A stretch of 64,000 nucleotides of DNA from Anthopleura xanthogrammica (GCA_964019055.1 OZ025212.1:9787109-9851108), one strand, 5' to 3'; shown: positions 26,401 through 41,039, counted from the first letter of the stretch. Numbers and translations are program-made. Notes: generated from the letters alone by a model not told the origin.

Positions 26401-29090
26401 TAGAGGAGACTCTAATGACGAGTAACGTCGTTCATCGACATTGTATTGTGACATACGTACTGTATATGCTAAAGTCACAGAAATGTGTAAGGAAATATAC
26501 GATAACATGGTACGCCTATGATGATGGAAGGAAATTTGTATATCATCGTAGCAAACTGTGAAATTATTAGAAAAAAAAAAAAAATTAGATCCAGATGGGA
26601 ATCGACCCCATGACCTTCCGTATCCTATTCGGACGCTCCGCCACTGAGCTAGAAGAGACTCTAATTGCGAATAAGGTCGTTTGTCCACACTATATTTTGA
26701 CAAACGTACTGTATATGGTACAGTCACAGAAATTTCTAAGAAAATATACGATAAATATGGTATGCGTATGATAATGGAATGAAAAGTGTATATGACCTTA
26801 CCAAACTATAAAATAATCAGAAAAAAAGAAATTCTGAAGCCCAGATGGGAATCGACCCAAGTACCCTCGGTATCCTAGTCGGACAATCTGCCATTGAGCT
26901 AGAGGAGATTCTAAATGCGAGTAAGGTCGTTCATCGACATTGTATTGTGACAAACGTACTGTATGATCTACCAGCACAGAAATGTCTAAAGAAATTTACG
27001 ATAAGCATGGTATGGCTATGATGATGGAATGAAATGCGTATATGATCGTACCAAACCGTGAAACTATTAGAAAAAAAAATAATTCTGAGGTCCAGATGGT
27101 ATTCGACCCCTTGAACCTCCGTATCCTAGTCGGACGCTACGCCACTGAGCTAGGAGAGACGCTAATGGCGATTAAGGTACTTTGTCCACACTATATTTTG
27201 ACAAACGTACTGTATATGCTACAGTTTCAGAAATGTCTAAGAAAATAGAAGACAATCATGGTATGGGTATGATAATGGAATGCAATGTGTATATGATCTT
27301 ACCAAACTACGAAATAATCAGAAAAAAAATATATCTGAGGCCCAGATGGGAATCGACCCAAGGACCCTCGGTATCCTAGTCGGATAATCTGCCATTGAGC
27401 TAGAGAAGACATTAATGACGAGTAAGGTCGTTCATCGACATTGTATTGTGACAAACGTACTGTATATTCTACCAGCACAGAAATGTCTAAAGAAATATAT
27501 GATAATCATGGTATGCGTATGATAATGGAATGAAATGTGTATATGATCTTACCAAACTATGAAATAATCAGAAAAAAAAAATTTTGAGGCCCAGATGGGA
27601 ATCGACCCAAGTACCCTCGGAATCCTAGTCGGACAATCTGCCATTGAGCTAGAGGAGACTCTAATGACGAGTAAGGTCGTACATCGACATTGTATTGTGA
27701 CAAACGTACTGTATATCCTACAGTCACAGAAATGTGTAAGGAAATATATGATAACATGGAATGCCTATGATGATGGAAGGAAATGTGTATATCATCATAC
27801 CAAACTGTGAAATTATTAGAAAAAAAAAAAAAATTAGATCCAGATGGGAATCGACCCCATGACCTTCCGTATCCTATTCGGACGCTCCGCCACTGAGCTA
27901 GAAGAGACTCTAATTGCGAATAAGGTCGTTTGTCCACACTATATTTTGACAAACGTACTGTATATGGTACAGTCACAGAAATTTCTAAGAAAATATACGA
28001 TAAATATGGTATGCGTATGATAATGGAATGAAATGTGTATATGACCTTACCAAACTATAAAATAATCAGAAAAAAAGAAATTCTGAAGCCCAGATGGGAA
28101 TCGACCCAAGTACCCTCGGTATCCTAGTCGGACAATCTGCCATTGAGCTAGAGGAGATTCTAAATGCGAGTAAGGTCGTTCATCGACATTGTATTGTGAC
28201 AAACGTACTGTATGATCTACCAGCACAGAAATGTCTAAAGAAATTTACGATAAGCATGGTATGGCTATGATGATGGAATGAAATGCGTATATGATCGTAC
28301 CAAACCGTGAAACTATTAGAAAAAAAAATAATTCTGAGGTCCAGATGGTATTCGACCCCTTGAACCTCCGTATCCTAGTCGGACGCTACGCCACTGAGCT
28401 AGGAGAGACGCTAATGGCGATTAAGGTACTTTGTCCACACTATATTTTGACAAACGTACTGTATATGCTACAGTTTCAGAAATGTCTAAGAAAATAGAAG
28501 ATAATCATGGTATGGGTATGATAATGGAATGCAATGTGTATATGATCTTACCAAACTACGAAATAATCAGAAAAAAAATATATCTGAGGCCCAGATGGGA
28601 ATCGACCCAAGGACCCTCGGTATCCTAGTCGGATAATCTGCCATTGAGCTAGAGAAGACATTAATGACGAGTAAGGTCGTTCATCGACATTGTATTGTGA
28701 CAAACGTACTGTATATTCTACCAGCACAGAAATGTCTAAAGAAATATATGATAATCATGGTATGCGTATGATAATGGAATGAAATGTGTATATGATCTTA
28801 CCAAACTATGAAATAATCAGAAAAAAAAAATTTTGAGGCCCAGATGGGAATCGACCCAAGTACCCTCGGAATCCTAGTCGGACAATCTGCCATTGAGCTA
28901 GAGGAGACTCTAATGACGAGTAAGGTCGTACATCGACATTGTATTGTGACAAACGTACTGTATATCCTACAGTCACAGAAATGTGTAAGGAAATATATGA
29001 TAACATGGAATGCCTATGATGATGGAAGGAAATGTGTATATCATCATACCAAACTGTGAAATTATTAGAAAAAAAAAAAAAATTAGATCC
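20470..29090 (-). repeat. Homogenised five- and seven-monomer higher-order repeats (1249 / 1748 bp)
   Basis: The GTATGATCTACCAGCACAG landmark falls at about 20965, 22713, 23962, 25211, 26959 and 28208. Spacings are 1748, 1249, 1249, 1748 and 1249 bp. The long form is the short form plus two monomers (499 bp). Copies differ by very few bases, for example the 142-codon open frame at 20305-20733 recurs exactly at 22053-22481. This is the most recently homogenised part of the satellite. Confidence 0.9.
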
Positions 29091-30027
29091 AGATGGGAAT
29101 CGACCCCATGACCTTCCGTATCCTAGTAGGACGTTCCGCCACTGAGCTAGAAGAGAGTCTAATGGCGAATAAGGTCGTTTGTCCACACTATATTTTGACA
29201 AACGTACTGTATATGGTACAGTCACAGAAATGTCTAAGGAAAGATAACATCAACATAATATGCTGATGATGTTTGAATGAAATGTGTATATCAGTGTACC
29301 AAACTGTGAAATTATCAGAAAAGAAAAAATTCTGAAGCCAAGATGGGAATCGACTCCAGGACACTCTGTATTCTAGTCGCACGATCTCGCACTGAGCTGG
29401 AAAATACTTTAATGGCAAATATGGTCGTTTGTCCACACTTTATTTTGACAAACGTACTCTATATTTTACCAAAAGAAAAATTTCTAAGAAAATATACGAT
29501 AAACATGGTATGCGTATGATAATGGAATGAAATGTGTATATGATCTTACCAAACTATGAAATAATCAGAAAAAAAAAATTCTGAGGCCTAGATGGGAATC
29601 GACCACAGGCCCCTCGGTACCCTAGTCGGAAAATCTGCCATTGAGCTAGAGGAAACTCTAATGACGAGTAAGGTCGTTCATCGACATTGTATTGTGACAA
29701 ACGTACTGTATATGCTACAGTCACAGAAATGTGTAAGGAAATATACGATAACATGGTATGCCTATGATGATGGAAGGAAATGTGTATATGATCGTACCAA
29801 ACTGTGAAATTATTAGAAAAAACAAATAATTCTGAGATCCAGATGGGAATCGACCCCATGACCTTCCGTATCCTAGTCGGACGCTCCGCCACTGAGCTAG
29901 AAGAAACGCTAATGGCGGTATATGGTACAGTTACAGAAATTTCTAAGAAAATAAAACATAAACATGGTATGGGTATGATGATGGAATGAAATGTGTATAT
30001 GATCGTACCAAACTGTGAAATTATTAG

Positions 30028-30120
30028 AAAAAAAAAAAAATTCTGAGATCCAGATGGGAATCGACCCCATGACCTTCCGTATCCTAGTCGGACGCTCCGC
30101 CACTGAGCTAGAAGAGACTC
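30028..30120 (-). ncRNA. Representative class-A tRNA-like Pol III-type module (- strand)
   Basis: A clean right-arm module. The A box is 30110-30100 (TAGCTCAGTGG). The D-stem is GCTC/GAGC with loop AGTGGCG. The anticodon-like stem is TCCGA/ACGGA with loop CTAGGAT, so AGG would be in the anticodon position. The variable loop has five bases. The T-stem ATGGG/CCCAT is fully paired around GTCGATT. A 13-base T-run (A-run on +) at 30040-30028 follows. The acceptor stem is not paired. The tRNA-like fold minus acceptor stem is seen; Pol III transcription is inferred. Confidence 0.5.
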
Positions 30121-31967
30121 TAATGGCGAATAAGGTCGTTTGGCCAAACTATATTTTGACAAACGTACTGTATATGCTACAGTTTCAGAAATGTCTAAGG
30201 AAATAGAAGATAAATATGGTACGGGTATGATGATCGAATGAAATATGTATATGATCGTACCATACTATAAAATAAACAGAAAAAAACTTTTTTTAGCCCC
30301 AGCTGGGAATCGAACCAAAGTTCCTCGGTATCCTAGTCGGACGCTTTGCAACTAAGCTAGAGGAGTCTCTAATGACGAATAATGTCGTTAGTCCACACTA
30401 TATTGTGACAAACGTACTGTATATGCTACTGTCACAGAAATGTGTAAGGAAATATACGAAAAACATAGTATGCCATTGATGATGGAAGGAAATGTGTATA
30501 TGATCTTACCAAACTGTGAAATTATTAGAAAAAAATATTTATTCTGAGATCCAGATGGGAATCGACCCAAGGACCCTCCGTATCCTAGTCGGACGCTCCG
30601 CCACTGAGCTAGAACAGACTTTAATGGCGAATAAGGTCGTTTGTCCACACTATATTTTGACAAACGTACTGTAAATGCTACAGTCACAGAAATGTATAAG
30701 GAAATATGCGATAATTATGGTATGCCTATGATGATAAAATGAAATGTGAAGATGATCGTAGCAAACTGTGAAATAATCAACAAAAAAAGAAAAAAAAAAA
30801 GTTCTAGGTTCCAGATGGGAATCGACCCAAGGACCCTCAGTATCCCAGTCGGACAATCTGCCACTAAGCTAGAGTAGACTCTAATAGCGAATAATATCGT
30901 TAGTCCCCACTATCCTTTAACAAAAGTACTGTAAATGCTACAGTTTCAGAAATGTCTAAGCAAATAGAAGATAAACATGGTATGGGTATGATGATGAAAT
31001 GAAATATGTATATGATCGTACCATACTATAAAATAATCAGAAAAAACAAATTCTGAGGCCCAGATGGGAATCGACCCAAGGACCCTCGGTATCCTAGTCG
31101 GACAATCTGCCATTGAGCTAGAGGAGACTCTAATGACGAGTAAGGTCGTTCATCGACATTGTATTGTGACAAACGTACTGTATATGCTACAGTCACAGAA
31201 ATGTGTAAGGAAATATAAGATAAACATGTTATGCCTATGATGATGTAAGGAAATGTGTATATGAACGTACCAAACTGTGAAATTATTAGAAAAAAAAAAA
31301 AATTCTGAGATCCAGATGGGAATCGACCCTATGACCTTCCGTATCGGACGCTCTGCCACTGAGCTAGAAGAGATGCTAATGGCGAGTAAGGTACTTTGTC
31401 CACACTATATTTTGACAAACGTACTGTATATGCTACAGTTTCAGAAATGTCTAAGGAAATAGAAGATAAATATGGTACGGGTATGATGTTCGAATGAAAT
31501 ATGTATCTGATCGTACCATACTATAAAATAAACAGAAAAAAACTTTTTTTAGCCCCAGCTGGGAATCGAACCAAAGTCCCTCGGTATCCTAGTCGGACGC
31601 TTTCCAACTAAGCTAGAGGAGTCTCTAATGACGAATAATGTCGTTAGTCCACACTATATTGTGACAAACGTACTGTATATGCTACTGTCACAGAAATGTG
31701 TAAGGAAATATACGAAAAACATGGTATGCCTATGATGATGGAAGGAAATGTGTATATGAACGTACCAAACTGTGAAATTATTAGAAAAATATATTCATTC
31801 TGAGATCCAGATGGGAATCGACCCAAGGACCCTCCGTATCCTAGTCGGACGCTCCGCTACTGAGCTAGAAGAGACTCTAATGGCGAATAAGACTGTTTGT
31901 CCACACTATATTTTGACAAGCGTTCTGTATATGCTATAGTCACAGAAAGGTATAAGGAAATATGCAA

Positions 31968-32573
31968 TAATGAATGGTTTCCAACGTAACAACGTGTAGT
32001 TGGAAAGCGTTTTCATTACGGTTCGTAGCTATGTACTACTATTATGTAATATTCTATTGTTTGTAATAAGTCTATTTAATAGTTTATTGTCTATAGTATA
32101 AATGAATTGAATTGCTAATGAATTTCTGTTACTATTTAAGCATTAAAGAAGTTGAGGTCTTTACCTCGCTTGTTGGACAGCTTAGAGTTTGTAATCCAAC
32201 TTGACATGATTAATTTGTTCTAGCTCTAGCCCTCGGAGCTTATACGTTGCATCGTTCGAGGACTACGTTCTCCAGTAGGTTTTTTGTCCTGAGAGGTTTT
32301 TCCTTCTGGTTTTTTCGTAGCGGGCAGCGTATTATTGAATTGTAATTATTTATGTTTTACTTAAATTCTTGATATAATTTGTACGAATTCAACTATTCGA
32401 TAATGTATTTACGTCATCTTGAAAACAATTATATCCTCAAAGTTCATGTAATAATATAAAATATACTTGTAATAAAATATGGTATTGCTATCCACAAAGG
32501 CAACAAGCACAGTCACACTCCAAATTGTAGTATTCATAAATGCGCTTTGCGCTGTGCGAAGGGTAGGAATGAA
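31968..32573. other. ~605-bp segment interrupting the satellite, copy 1
   Basis: Non-satellite sequence that splits a monomer between ATATGCAATAAT and AATTATGGTATGCC. It begins with GGTTTCCAAC, forming an 8-bp inverted repeat TTTCCAAC/GTTGGAAA around a 13-nt loop. It also contains the hairpin GAGGT-CTTT-ACCTC. Its last part reads GCGCTTTGCGCTGTGCGAAGGG. AATGAAT is found at both ends and could be a target duplication. There is no convincing ORF. Possible origins are a solo terminal repeat or a non-autonomous element. I cannot name the family. Confidence 0.75.
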
Positions 32574-35087
32574 TTATGGTATGCCTATGATGATGAAATA
32601 AAATGTGAATATGATCGTAGCAAACTGTGAAATAATAATAAAAAATAAAAATAAAAAAAAGTTCTGAGGCCCAGATGGGAATCGACCCAAGGACCCTCAG
32701 TATCCCAATCGGACAATCTGCCACTAAGCTAGAGTAGACTCTAATAGCGAAAAATATCGTTAGTCCCCACTATATTGTGACTAAAGTACTGTATATGCTA
32801 CAGTTTCAGAAATGTCTAAGAAAATAGAAGATAAACATGGTATGGGTATGATGATGGAATGAAATATGTATATGATCGTACCATACTATAAAATAAACAG
32901 AAAAAAAAATAATTTTAGCCCCAGCTGGGAATCGAACCAAGGACTCTCCGTATCGTAGTCGGACGCTTTGCAACTAAGCTAGAGGAGTCTCTAATGACGA
33001 ATAATGTCGTTAGTCCACACTATATTGTGACAAACGTACTGGTTATGCTACAGTCACAGAAATGTCTAAGGAAAGATAAGATAAACATAATATGCTTATG
33101 ATGTTGGAAAGAAATGTGTATATCATTGTACCAAACTGTGAAATTATCAGAAAAGAAAAAATTCTGAAGCCAAGATGGGAATCGACTCCAGGACACTCCG
33201 TATTCTCGTCGCACTATCTCGCACTGAACTACAAGATACTCTACTGGCAAATATGGACGTTAGTCCACACTTTATTTTGACAAACGTGCTGTATATTCTA
33301 CCAAAACAAACATTTCTAAGAAAATATACGATAAACATGGTATGCGTATGATAATGGAATGAAATGCGTATATGATCGTACCAAACTGTGAAATAATCAG
33401 AAAAAATAATAATTCTGAGGTCCAGATGGTATTCGACCCCTTGAACCTCCGTATCCTTGTCGGACGATCTGCCACTGAGCTAGAAGAGACGCTAATGGCG
33501 ATTAAGGTACTTTGTCAACACTATATTTTGACAAACGTACTGTATATGCTACAGTTTCAGAAATGTCTAAGGAAATAGAAGATAAACATGGTATGGGTAT
33601 GATAATGGAATGCAATGTGTATATGATCTTACCAAACTATGAAATAATTAGAAAAAAAAATTTCTGATTCCCAGATGGGAATCGACCCAAGTACCCTTGG
33701 TATCCTAGTCGGAGAATCTGCCATTGAGTTAGAGGAGACACTAATGGCGAGTAAGGTCGTTCATCGACATTGTATTGTGACAAACGTAATGTATATTCTA
33801 CCAGCACAAAAATGTCTAAAGAAATATACGATATATATGGTATGCCTATGATGATGGAAGGAAATGTGTATATGATCGTACCAAACTGTGAACCTATTAG
33901 AAAAAAAAAATAATTCTTAGGTCCAGATGGTATTCGACCCCATGACCCTCCGTATCCTAGTCGGACGCTTTGGAACTAAGCTAGAGGAGTCTCTAATAAC
34001 GAATAATGTCGTTAGTCCACACTATGTTGTGACAAACGTACTGTATATGCTACAGTCACAGAAATGTGTAAGCAAATATACGATAAACATGGTATGCGTA
34101 TGATAATGGATTGAAATGTGTATATGATCTTACCAAACTATGAAATAATCAGAAAAAAAACAATTCTGAGGCCCAGATGAGAATCGACCCAAGGACCCTC
34201 GGTATCCTAGTCGGACAATCTGTCTTTTAGTTAGAGGAGACTCTAATGGCGAGTAAGGTCGTTCATCGACATTGTATTGTGACAAACGTACTGTATATTC
34301 TACCAGCACAGAAATGTCTAAAGAAATATACGATAAACATGGTATGCCTATGATGATGGAAGGAAATGCGTATATGATCGTACCAAACTATGAAATTATT
34401 AGAAAAAAATAATAATTCTGAGATCCAGATGGGAATCGACCCCATGACCCTCAGTATCCTAGTCGGACGCTCCGCCATTGAGCTAGAAGAGACTCTAATG
34501 GCGAATAAGGTCGTTTGGCCACACCATATTTTGACAAACGTACTGTATATGGTACAGTTTCAGACATGTCTAAGGAAATAGAAGATAAACATGGTATGGG
34601 TATGATAATGGAATGAAAGATGTATATGATCGTACAATACTATAAAATAAACAGAAAAAAAAAAATGTAGCCCCAGCTGGGAATCGAACCAAAGACCCTC
34701 CGTATCCTAGTCGGACGCTTTTCTACTAAGCTAGAGGAGTCTCTAATGACGAATAATGTCATTAGTCCAAACTATATTGTGACAAACGTACTGTATATGC
34801 TACTGTCACAGAAATGTGTAGGGAAATATATGAAAAACATGGTATGCCTATGATGATGGAAGGAAATGTGTATATGATCGTACCAAACTGTGAAATTATT
34901 AGAAAAAAATAATAATTCTGAGATCCAGATGGGAATGGACCCCATGACCCTCAGTATCCTAGTCGGACGCTCCGCCACTGAGCTAGAAGAGACTCTAATG
35001 TCGAATAAGGCTGTTTGTCCACACTATATTTTGACAAACGTTCTGTAAATGCTACAGTCACAGAAATGTATAAGGAAATATGCAATA
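32574..35087 (-). repeat. tRNA-like satellite array, right arm part 2
   Basis: About ten monomers of the ~250-bp family between the first and second copies of the 605-bp insert, in the same orientation. Several carry a third body class with GATCTCGCACTGAGCT or CTATCTCGCACTGA on +, for example around 33200, which has a partly broken D-stem. Confidence 0.85.
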
Positions 35088-35692
35088 ATGAATGGTTTCC
35101 AACGTAACAACGTGTAGTTGGAAAGCGTTTTCAATACGGTTCGTAGCTATGTACTACTATTATGTAACATTCTATTGTTTGTAATAAGTCTATTTAATAG
35201 TTTATTGTCTATAGTATAAATGAATTGAATTGCTAATGAATTTCTGTTACTATTTAAGCATTAAAGAAGTTGAGGTCTTTACCTCGCTTGTTGGACTGCT
35301 TAGAGTTTGTAATCCAACGTGACATGATTAACTTGTGCTAGTTCTAGCCCTCGGAGCTTATACGTTGCATCGGTCGAGGACTACGTTCTCCAGTAGGTTT
35401 TTTGTCCTGAGAGGTTTTTCCTTCTGTTTTTTTCGTAGCGGGCAGCGTATTATTGAATTGTAATTATTTATGTTTTACTTAAATTCTTGATATAATTTGT
35501 ACGAATTCAACTATTCGATAATGTATTTACGTCATCTTGAAAACAATTATATCCTCAAATTTCATGTAATAATATGAAATATACATGTAATAAAATATGG
35601 TATTGCTGTCCACACAGGCAACAAGCACAGTCACACTCCACATTGTAGTATTCACAAATGCGCTTTTCGCTGTGCGAAGGGTAGGAATGAAT
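35088..35692. other. ~605-bp interrupting segment, copy 2
   Basis: Nearly identical to 31968-32573, with the same breakpoints in the monomer and the same left neighbour (TGCAATAATGAATGG). Minor changes include TTGGACTGC for TTGGACAGC and CAACGTGACATG for CAACTTGACATG. Identical junctions show it was copied together with the satellite, not inserted anew. Confidence 0.8.
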
Positions 35693-36529
35693 TATGGTAT
35701 GCCTATGATGATGAAATGAAATGTGAATATGATCGTAGCAAACTGTGAAATAATAAAAAAAAAAAAAAAAAAAAAGTTCTGAGGCCCAGATGGGAATCGA
35801 CCCAAGGACCCTCAGTATCCCAATCGGACAATCTGCCACTAAGCTAGAGTAGACTCTATTAGCGAATAATATCGTTAGTCCCCACTATATTGTGACAAAA
35901 GTACTGTATATGCTACAGTTTCAGAAATGTCTAAGAAAATAGAAGATAAACATGGTATGGGTATGATGATGGAATGAAATATGTATATGATCGTACCATA
36001 CTATAAAATAAACAGAAAAAAATAATAAATTTTAGCCCCAGCTGGGAATCGAATCAAGGACTCTCCGTATCCTAGTCGGACGCTTTGAAAATAAGCTAGA
36101 GGAGTCTCTAATGACGAATAATGTCGTTAGTCCACACTATATTGTGACAAACGTACTGGTTATGCTACAGTCACAGAAATGTCTAAGGAAAGTTAAGATC
36201 AACATAATATGCTTATGATGTTGGAATGAAATGTGTATATCATTGTACCAAACTGTGAAATTATCAGAAAAGAAAAAATTCTGAAGCCAAGATGGGAATC
36301 GACTCCAGGACACTCCGTATTCTAGTCGCACTATCTCGCACTGAGCTAGAAGATACTCTACTGGCAAATATGGTCGTTAGTCCACACTTTATTTTTACAA
36401 ACGTACTGTATATTCTACCAAAACAAATATTGCTAAAAAAATATACGATAAACATGGTATGCGTATGATAATGGCATGAAATGTGTATATGATCTTACCA
36501 AACTGTGAAATTATCAGAAAAGAAAAAAT

Positions 36530-38760
36530 TCTGAAGCCAAGATGGGAATCGACTCCAGGACACTCTGTATTCTAGTCGCACGATCTCGCACTGAGCTGGT
36601 AAATACTCAAATGCCAAATATGGTCGTTTGTCCACACTTTATTTTGACAAACGTACTGTATATTTTACCAAAAGAAAAATTTCTAAGAAAATATACGATA
36701 AACATGGTATGGGTATGATAATGGAATGAAATGTGTATATGATCTTACCAAACTATGAAATAATCAGAAAAAAAAAATACTGAGGCCCAGATGGGAATCG
36801 ACCACAGGACACTCGGTATCCTAGTCGGTCAATCTGCCATTGAGCTAGAGGAGATTCTAATGACGAGTAAGGTCGTTCATCGACATTGTATTGTGACAAA
36901 CGTACTTTATATGCTACAGTCACAGAAATGTGTAAGGAAATATACGATAACATGGTATGCCTATGATGATGGAAGGAAATGTTTATATCATAGTACCAAA
37001 CTGTGAAATTATTAGAAAAAAAGAATAATTCTGAGATCCAGATGGGAATCGAACCCATGACCTTCAGTATCCTAGTCGGAAGCTCCGCCACTGAGCTAGA
37101 AGAGACGCTAATGGCGAATAAGGTCGTTTGTCCACACTATATTTTGACAAAAGTACTGTATATGGTACAGTTACAGAAATTTCTAAGAAAATAGAACATA
37201 AACATGGTATGGGTATGATGATGGAATGCAATGTGTATATGATCTTACCAAACTATGAAATAATCAGAAAAAAAAATTCATATTCCCAGATGGGAATCGC
37301 CCCAGGTACCCTCAGTATCCTAAGCGGACAATCTGCCATTGAGTAAGAGGAGACTCTAATGGCGAGAAAGGTCATTCATCGACATTGTATTGTGACTAAC
37401 GTACTGTATATTCTACCAGCACAGAAATGTCTAAAGAAATATACAATAAACATGGTACGCCTATGATGATGGAATGAAATGCGTATATGATCGTACCAAA
37501 CTGTGAATCTATTAGAAAAAAAAAAATTCTTAGGTCCAGATGGTATTCGACCCCATGACCCTCCGTATCCTAGTCGGACACTCCGCCACTGAGCTAGAAG
37601 AGACGCTAATGGAGAGTAAGGTACTTTGTCCACACTATATTTTGACAAACGTACTGTATATGCTACAGTTTCAGAAATGTCTTAGGAAATAGAAGATAAA
37701 CATGGTACGGGTATGATGATGGAATGAAATATGTATATGATCGTACCATACTATAAAATAAAGAGAAAAAATAAAAAATTTTAGCCCCAGATAGGAATTG
37801 ACCCAAGGACCCTACGTATCCTAGTCGGACGCTTTGGAACTAAGCTAGAGGAGTCTCCAATGACGAATAATGTCGTTAGTCCACACTATGTTGTGACAAA
37901 CGTACTGGATATGCTACAGTCACAGAAATGTTTAAGCAAATATACGATAAACATGGTATGCGTATGATAATGGATTGAAATGTGTATATGATCTTACCAA
38001 ACTATGAAATAATCAGAAAAAAAACAATTCTGAGGCCCAGATGAGAATCGACCCAAGGACCCTCCGTATCCTAGTCGGACGCTTTTCAACTAAGCTAGAG
38101 GAGTCTCTAATGACGAATTTGTCATTAGTCCAAACTATATTGTGACAAACGTACTGTATATGCTACTGTCACAGAAATGTGTAGGGAAATATATGAAAAA
38201 CATGGTATGCCTATGATGATGGAAGGAAATGTGTATATGATCGTACCAAACTGTGAAATTATTAGAAAAAAATATTAATTCTGAGATCCAGATGGGAATC
38301 GACCCAAGGACCCTCCGTATCCTAGTCGGACGCTCCGCCACTGAGCTAGAACAGACTTTAATGGCGAATAAGGTCGTTTGTCCACACTATATTTTGACAA
38401 ACGTACTGTAAATGCTACAGTCACAGAAATGTATAAGGAAATATGCGATAATTATGGTATGCCTATGATGATAAAATGAAATGTGAAGATGATCGTAGCA
38501 AACTGTGAAATAATCAAAAAAAAAAAAAAAAAAAAAATTCTGAGTTCCAGATGGGAATCGACCCAAGGACCCTCAGTATCCCAGTTGGACAATCTGCCAC
38601 TAAGCTAGAGTAGACTCTAATAGCGAATAATATCGTTAGTCCCCACTATCTTCTAACAAAAGTACTGTAAATGCTACAGTTTCAGAAATGTCTAAGCAAA
38701 TAGAAGATAAACATGGTATGGGTATGATGATGAAATGAAATATGTATATGATCGTACCAA
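36530..38760 (-). repeat. Segmental duplication inside satellite, copy 1 (offset 4511 bp)
   Basis: This block reappears at ~41040-43270. Shared private features include GAGCTGGTAAATACTCAAATGCC near 36590/41105 and TTCATATTCCCAGATGGGAATCGCC near 37277/41788. Apart from one or two base changes and A-run length, the copies match. The 4511-bp spacing equals 18 monomers. Confidence 0.85.
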
Positions 38761-41039
38761 ACTATGAAATAATCAGAAAAAAAATAATTCTGAGGCCCAG
38801 ATGGGAATCGACCCAAGGACCCTCGGTATCCTAGTCGGACAATCTGCCATTGAGCTAGAGGAGATTCTAAATGCGAGTAAGGTCGTTCATCGACATTGTA
38901 TTGTGACAAACGTACTGTATGATCTACCAGCACAGAAATGTCTAAAGAAATTTACGATAAGCATGGTATGGCTATGATGATGGAATGAAATGCGTATATG
39001 ATCGTACCAAACCGTGAAACTATTAGAAAAAAAAATAATTCTGAGGTCCAGATGGTATTCGACCCCTTGAACCTCCGTATCCTAGTCGGACGCTCCGCCA
39101 CTGAGCTAGGAGAGACGCTAATGGCGATTAAGGTACTTTGTCCACACTATATTTTGACAAACGTACTGTATATAATACAGTTTCAAAAATGTCTAAGGAA
39201 AGAGAAGATAATCATGGTATGGGTATGATAATGGAATGCAATGTGTATATGATCTTACCAAACTATGAAATAATCAGAAAAAAAATAATTCTGAGGCCCA
39301 GATGGGAATCGACCCAAGGACCTTCGGTATCCTAGTCGGACAATCTGCCATTGAGCTAGAGGAGATTCTAAATGCGAGTAAGGTCGTTCATCGACATTGT
39401 ATTGTGACAAACGTACTGTATGATCTACCAGCACAGAAATGTCTAAAGAAATTTACGATAAGCATGGTATGGCTATGATGATGGAATGAAATGCGTATAT
39501 GATCGTACCAAACCGTGAAACTATTAGAAAAAAAAATAATTCTGAGGTCCAGATGGTATTCGACCCCTTGAACCTCCGTATCCTAGTCGGACGCTCCGCC
39601 ACTGAGCTAGGAGAGACGCTAATGGCGATTAAGGTACTTTGTCCACACTATATTTTGACAAACGTACTGTATATAATACAGTTTCAAAAATGTCTAAGGA
39701 AAGAGAAGATAATCATGGTATGGGTATGATAATGGAATGCAATGTGTATATGATCTTACCAAACTATGAAATAATCAGAAAAAAAATAATTCTGAGGCCA
39801 AGATGGGAATCGACCCAAGGACCCTCGGTATCCTAGTCGGACAATCTGCCATTGAGCTAGAGGAGATTCTAAATGCGAGTAAGGTCGTTCATCGACATTG
39901 TATTGTGACAAACGTACTGTATGATCTACCAGCACAGAAATGTCTAAAGAAATTTACGATAAGCATGGTATGGCTAAGATGATGGAATGAAATGCGTATA
40001 TGATCGTACCAAACCGTGAAACTATTAGAAAAAAACAAAAATTCTGAGGTCCAGATGGTATTCGACCCCTTGAACCTCCGTATCCTAGTCGGACGCTCCG
40101 CCACTGAGCTAGAAGAGACGCTAATGGCGATTAAGGTACTTTGTCCGCACTATATTTTGACAAACGTACTGTATATGCTACAGTTTCAGAAATGTCTAAG
40201 GAAATAGAAGATAATCATGGTATGCGTATGATAATGGAATGCAATGTGTATATGATCTTACCAAACTATGAAATAATCAGAAAACAAATTTCTGAGTCCC
40301 AGATGGGAATCGACCCAAGTACCCTTGGTATCCTAGTCGGAGAATCTGCCATTGAGTTAGAGGAGACTCTCATGGCGAGTAAGGTCGTTCATCGACATTT
40401 TATTGTGACAAACGTACTGTATATTCTACCAGCACAGAAATGTCTAAAGAAATATACGAAATTCATGGTATGCGTATGATAATGGAATGAAATGTGTATA
40501 TGATCTTACCAAACAATGAAATAATCAGAAAAAAAAAATTCTGAGGCCCAGATGGGAATCGTCCCAAGTACCCTCGTTATCCTAGTCGGACAATCTGCCA
40601 TTGAGCTAGAGGAGACTCTAATGACGAGTAAGGTCGTACATCGACATTGTATTGTGTCAAACGTACTGTATATCCTACAGTCACAGAAATGTGTAAGGAA
40701 ATATACGATAACATGGTATGCCTATGATGATGGAAGGAAATTTGTATATCATCGTACCAATTTGTGAAATTATTAGAAAAAAATAATAATTCTGAGATGC
40801 AGCTGGGAATCGACCCCATGACCTTCCGTATCCTAGTAGGACGCTCCGCCGCTGAGCTAGAAGAGACTCTAATGGCGAATAAGGTCGTTTGTCCACATTA
40901 TATTTTGACAAACGTACTGTATATGGTACAGTCACAGAAATGTTTAAGGAAAGATAACATCAACATAATATGCTTATGATGTTTGAATGAAATGTGTATA
41001 TCATTGTACCAAACTGTGAAATTATCAGAAAAGAAAAAA

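Larger units (their letters stand above)
12793..31967 (-). repeat. tRNA-like ~250-bp satellite array, right arm part 1 (- orientation)
   Basis: The same monomer family as 1-5855 but reversed: B box seen as GGGAATCGACCC and A box as CCACTGAGCTA, every ~250 bp. Two body classes are common. Class A (GGACGCTCCGCCACTGAGCTAG on +) keeps D-stem and T-stem pairing. Class B (GACAATCTGCCATTGAGCTAG on +) has a broken D-stem and a weak T-stem. The A-run on + just left of each body (T-run in transcript sense) ranges from about 6 to 20 nt. 12793-18930 and 29090-31967 are made of individually diverged monomers. The middle is in higher-order repeats. Confidence 0.9.
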
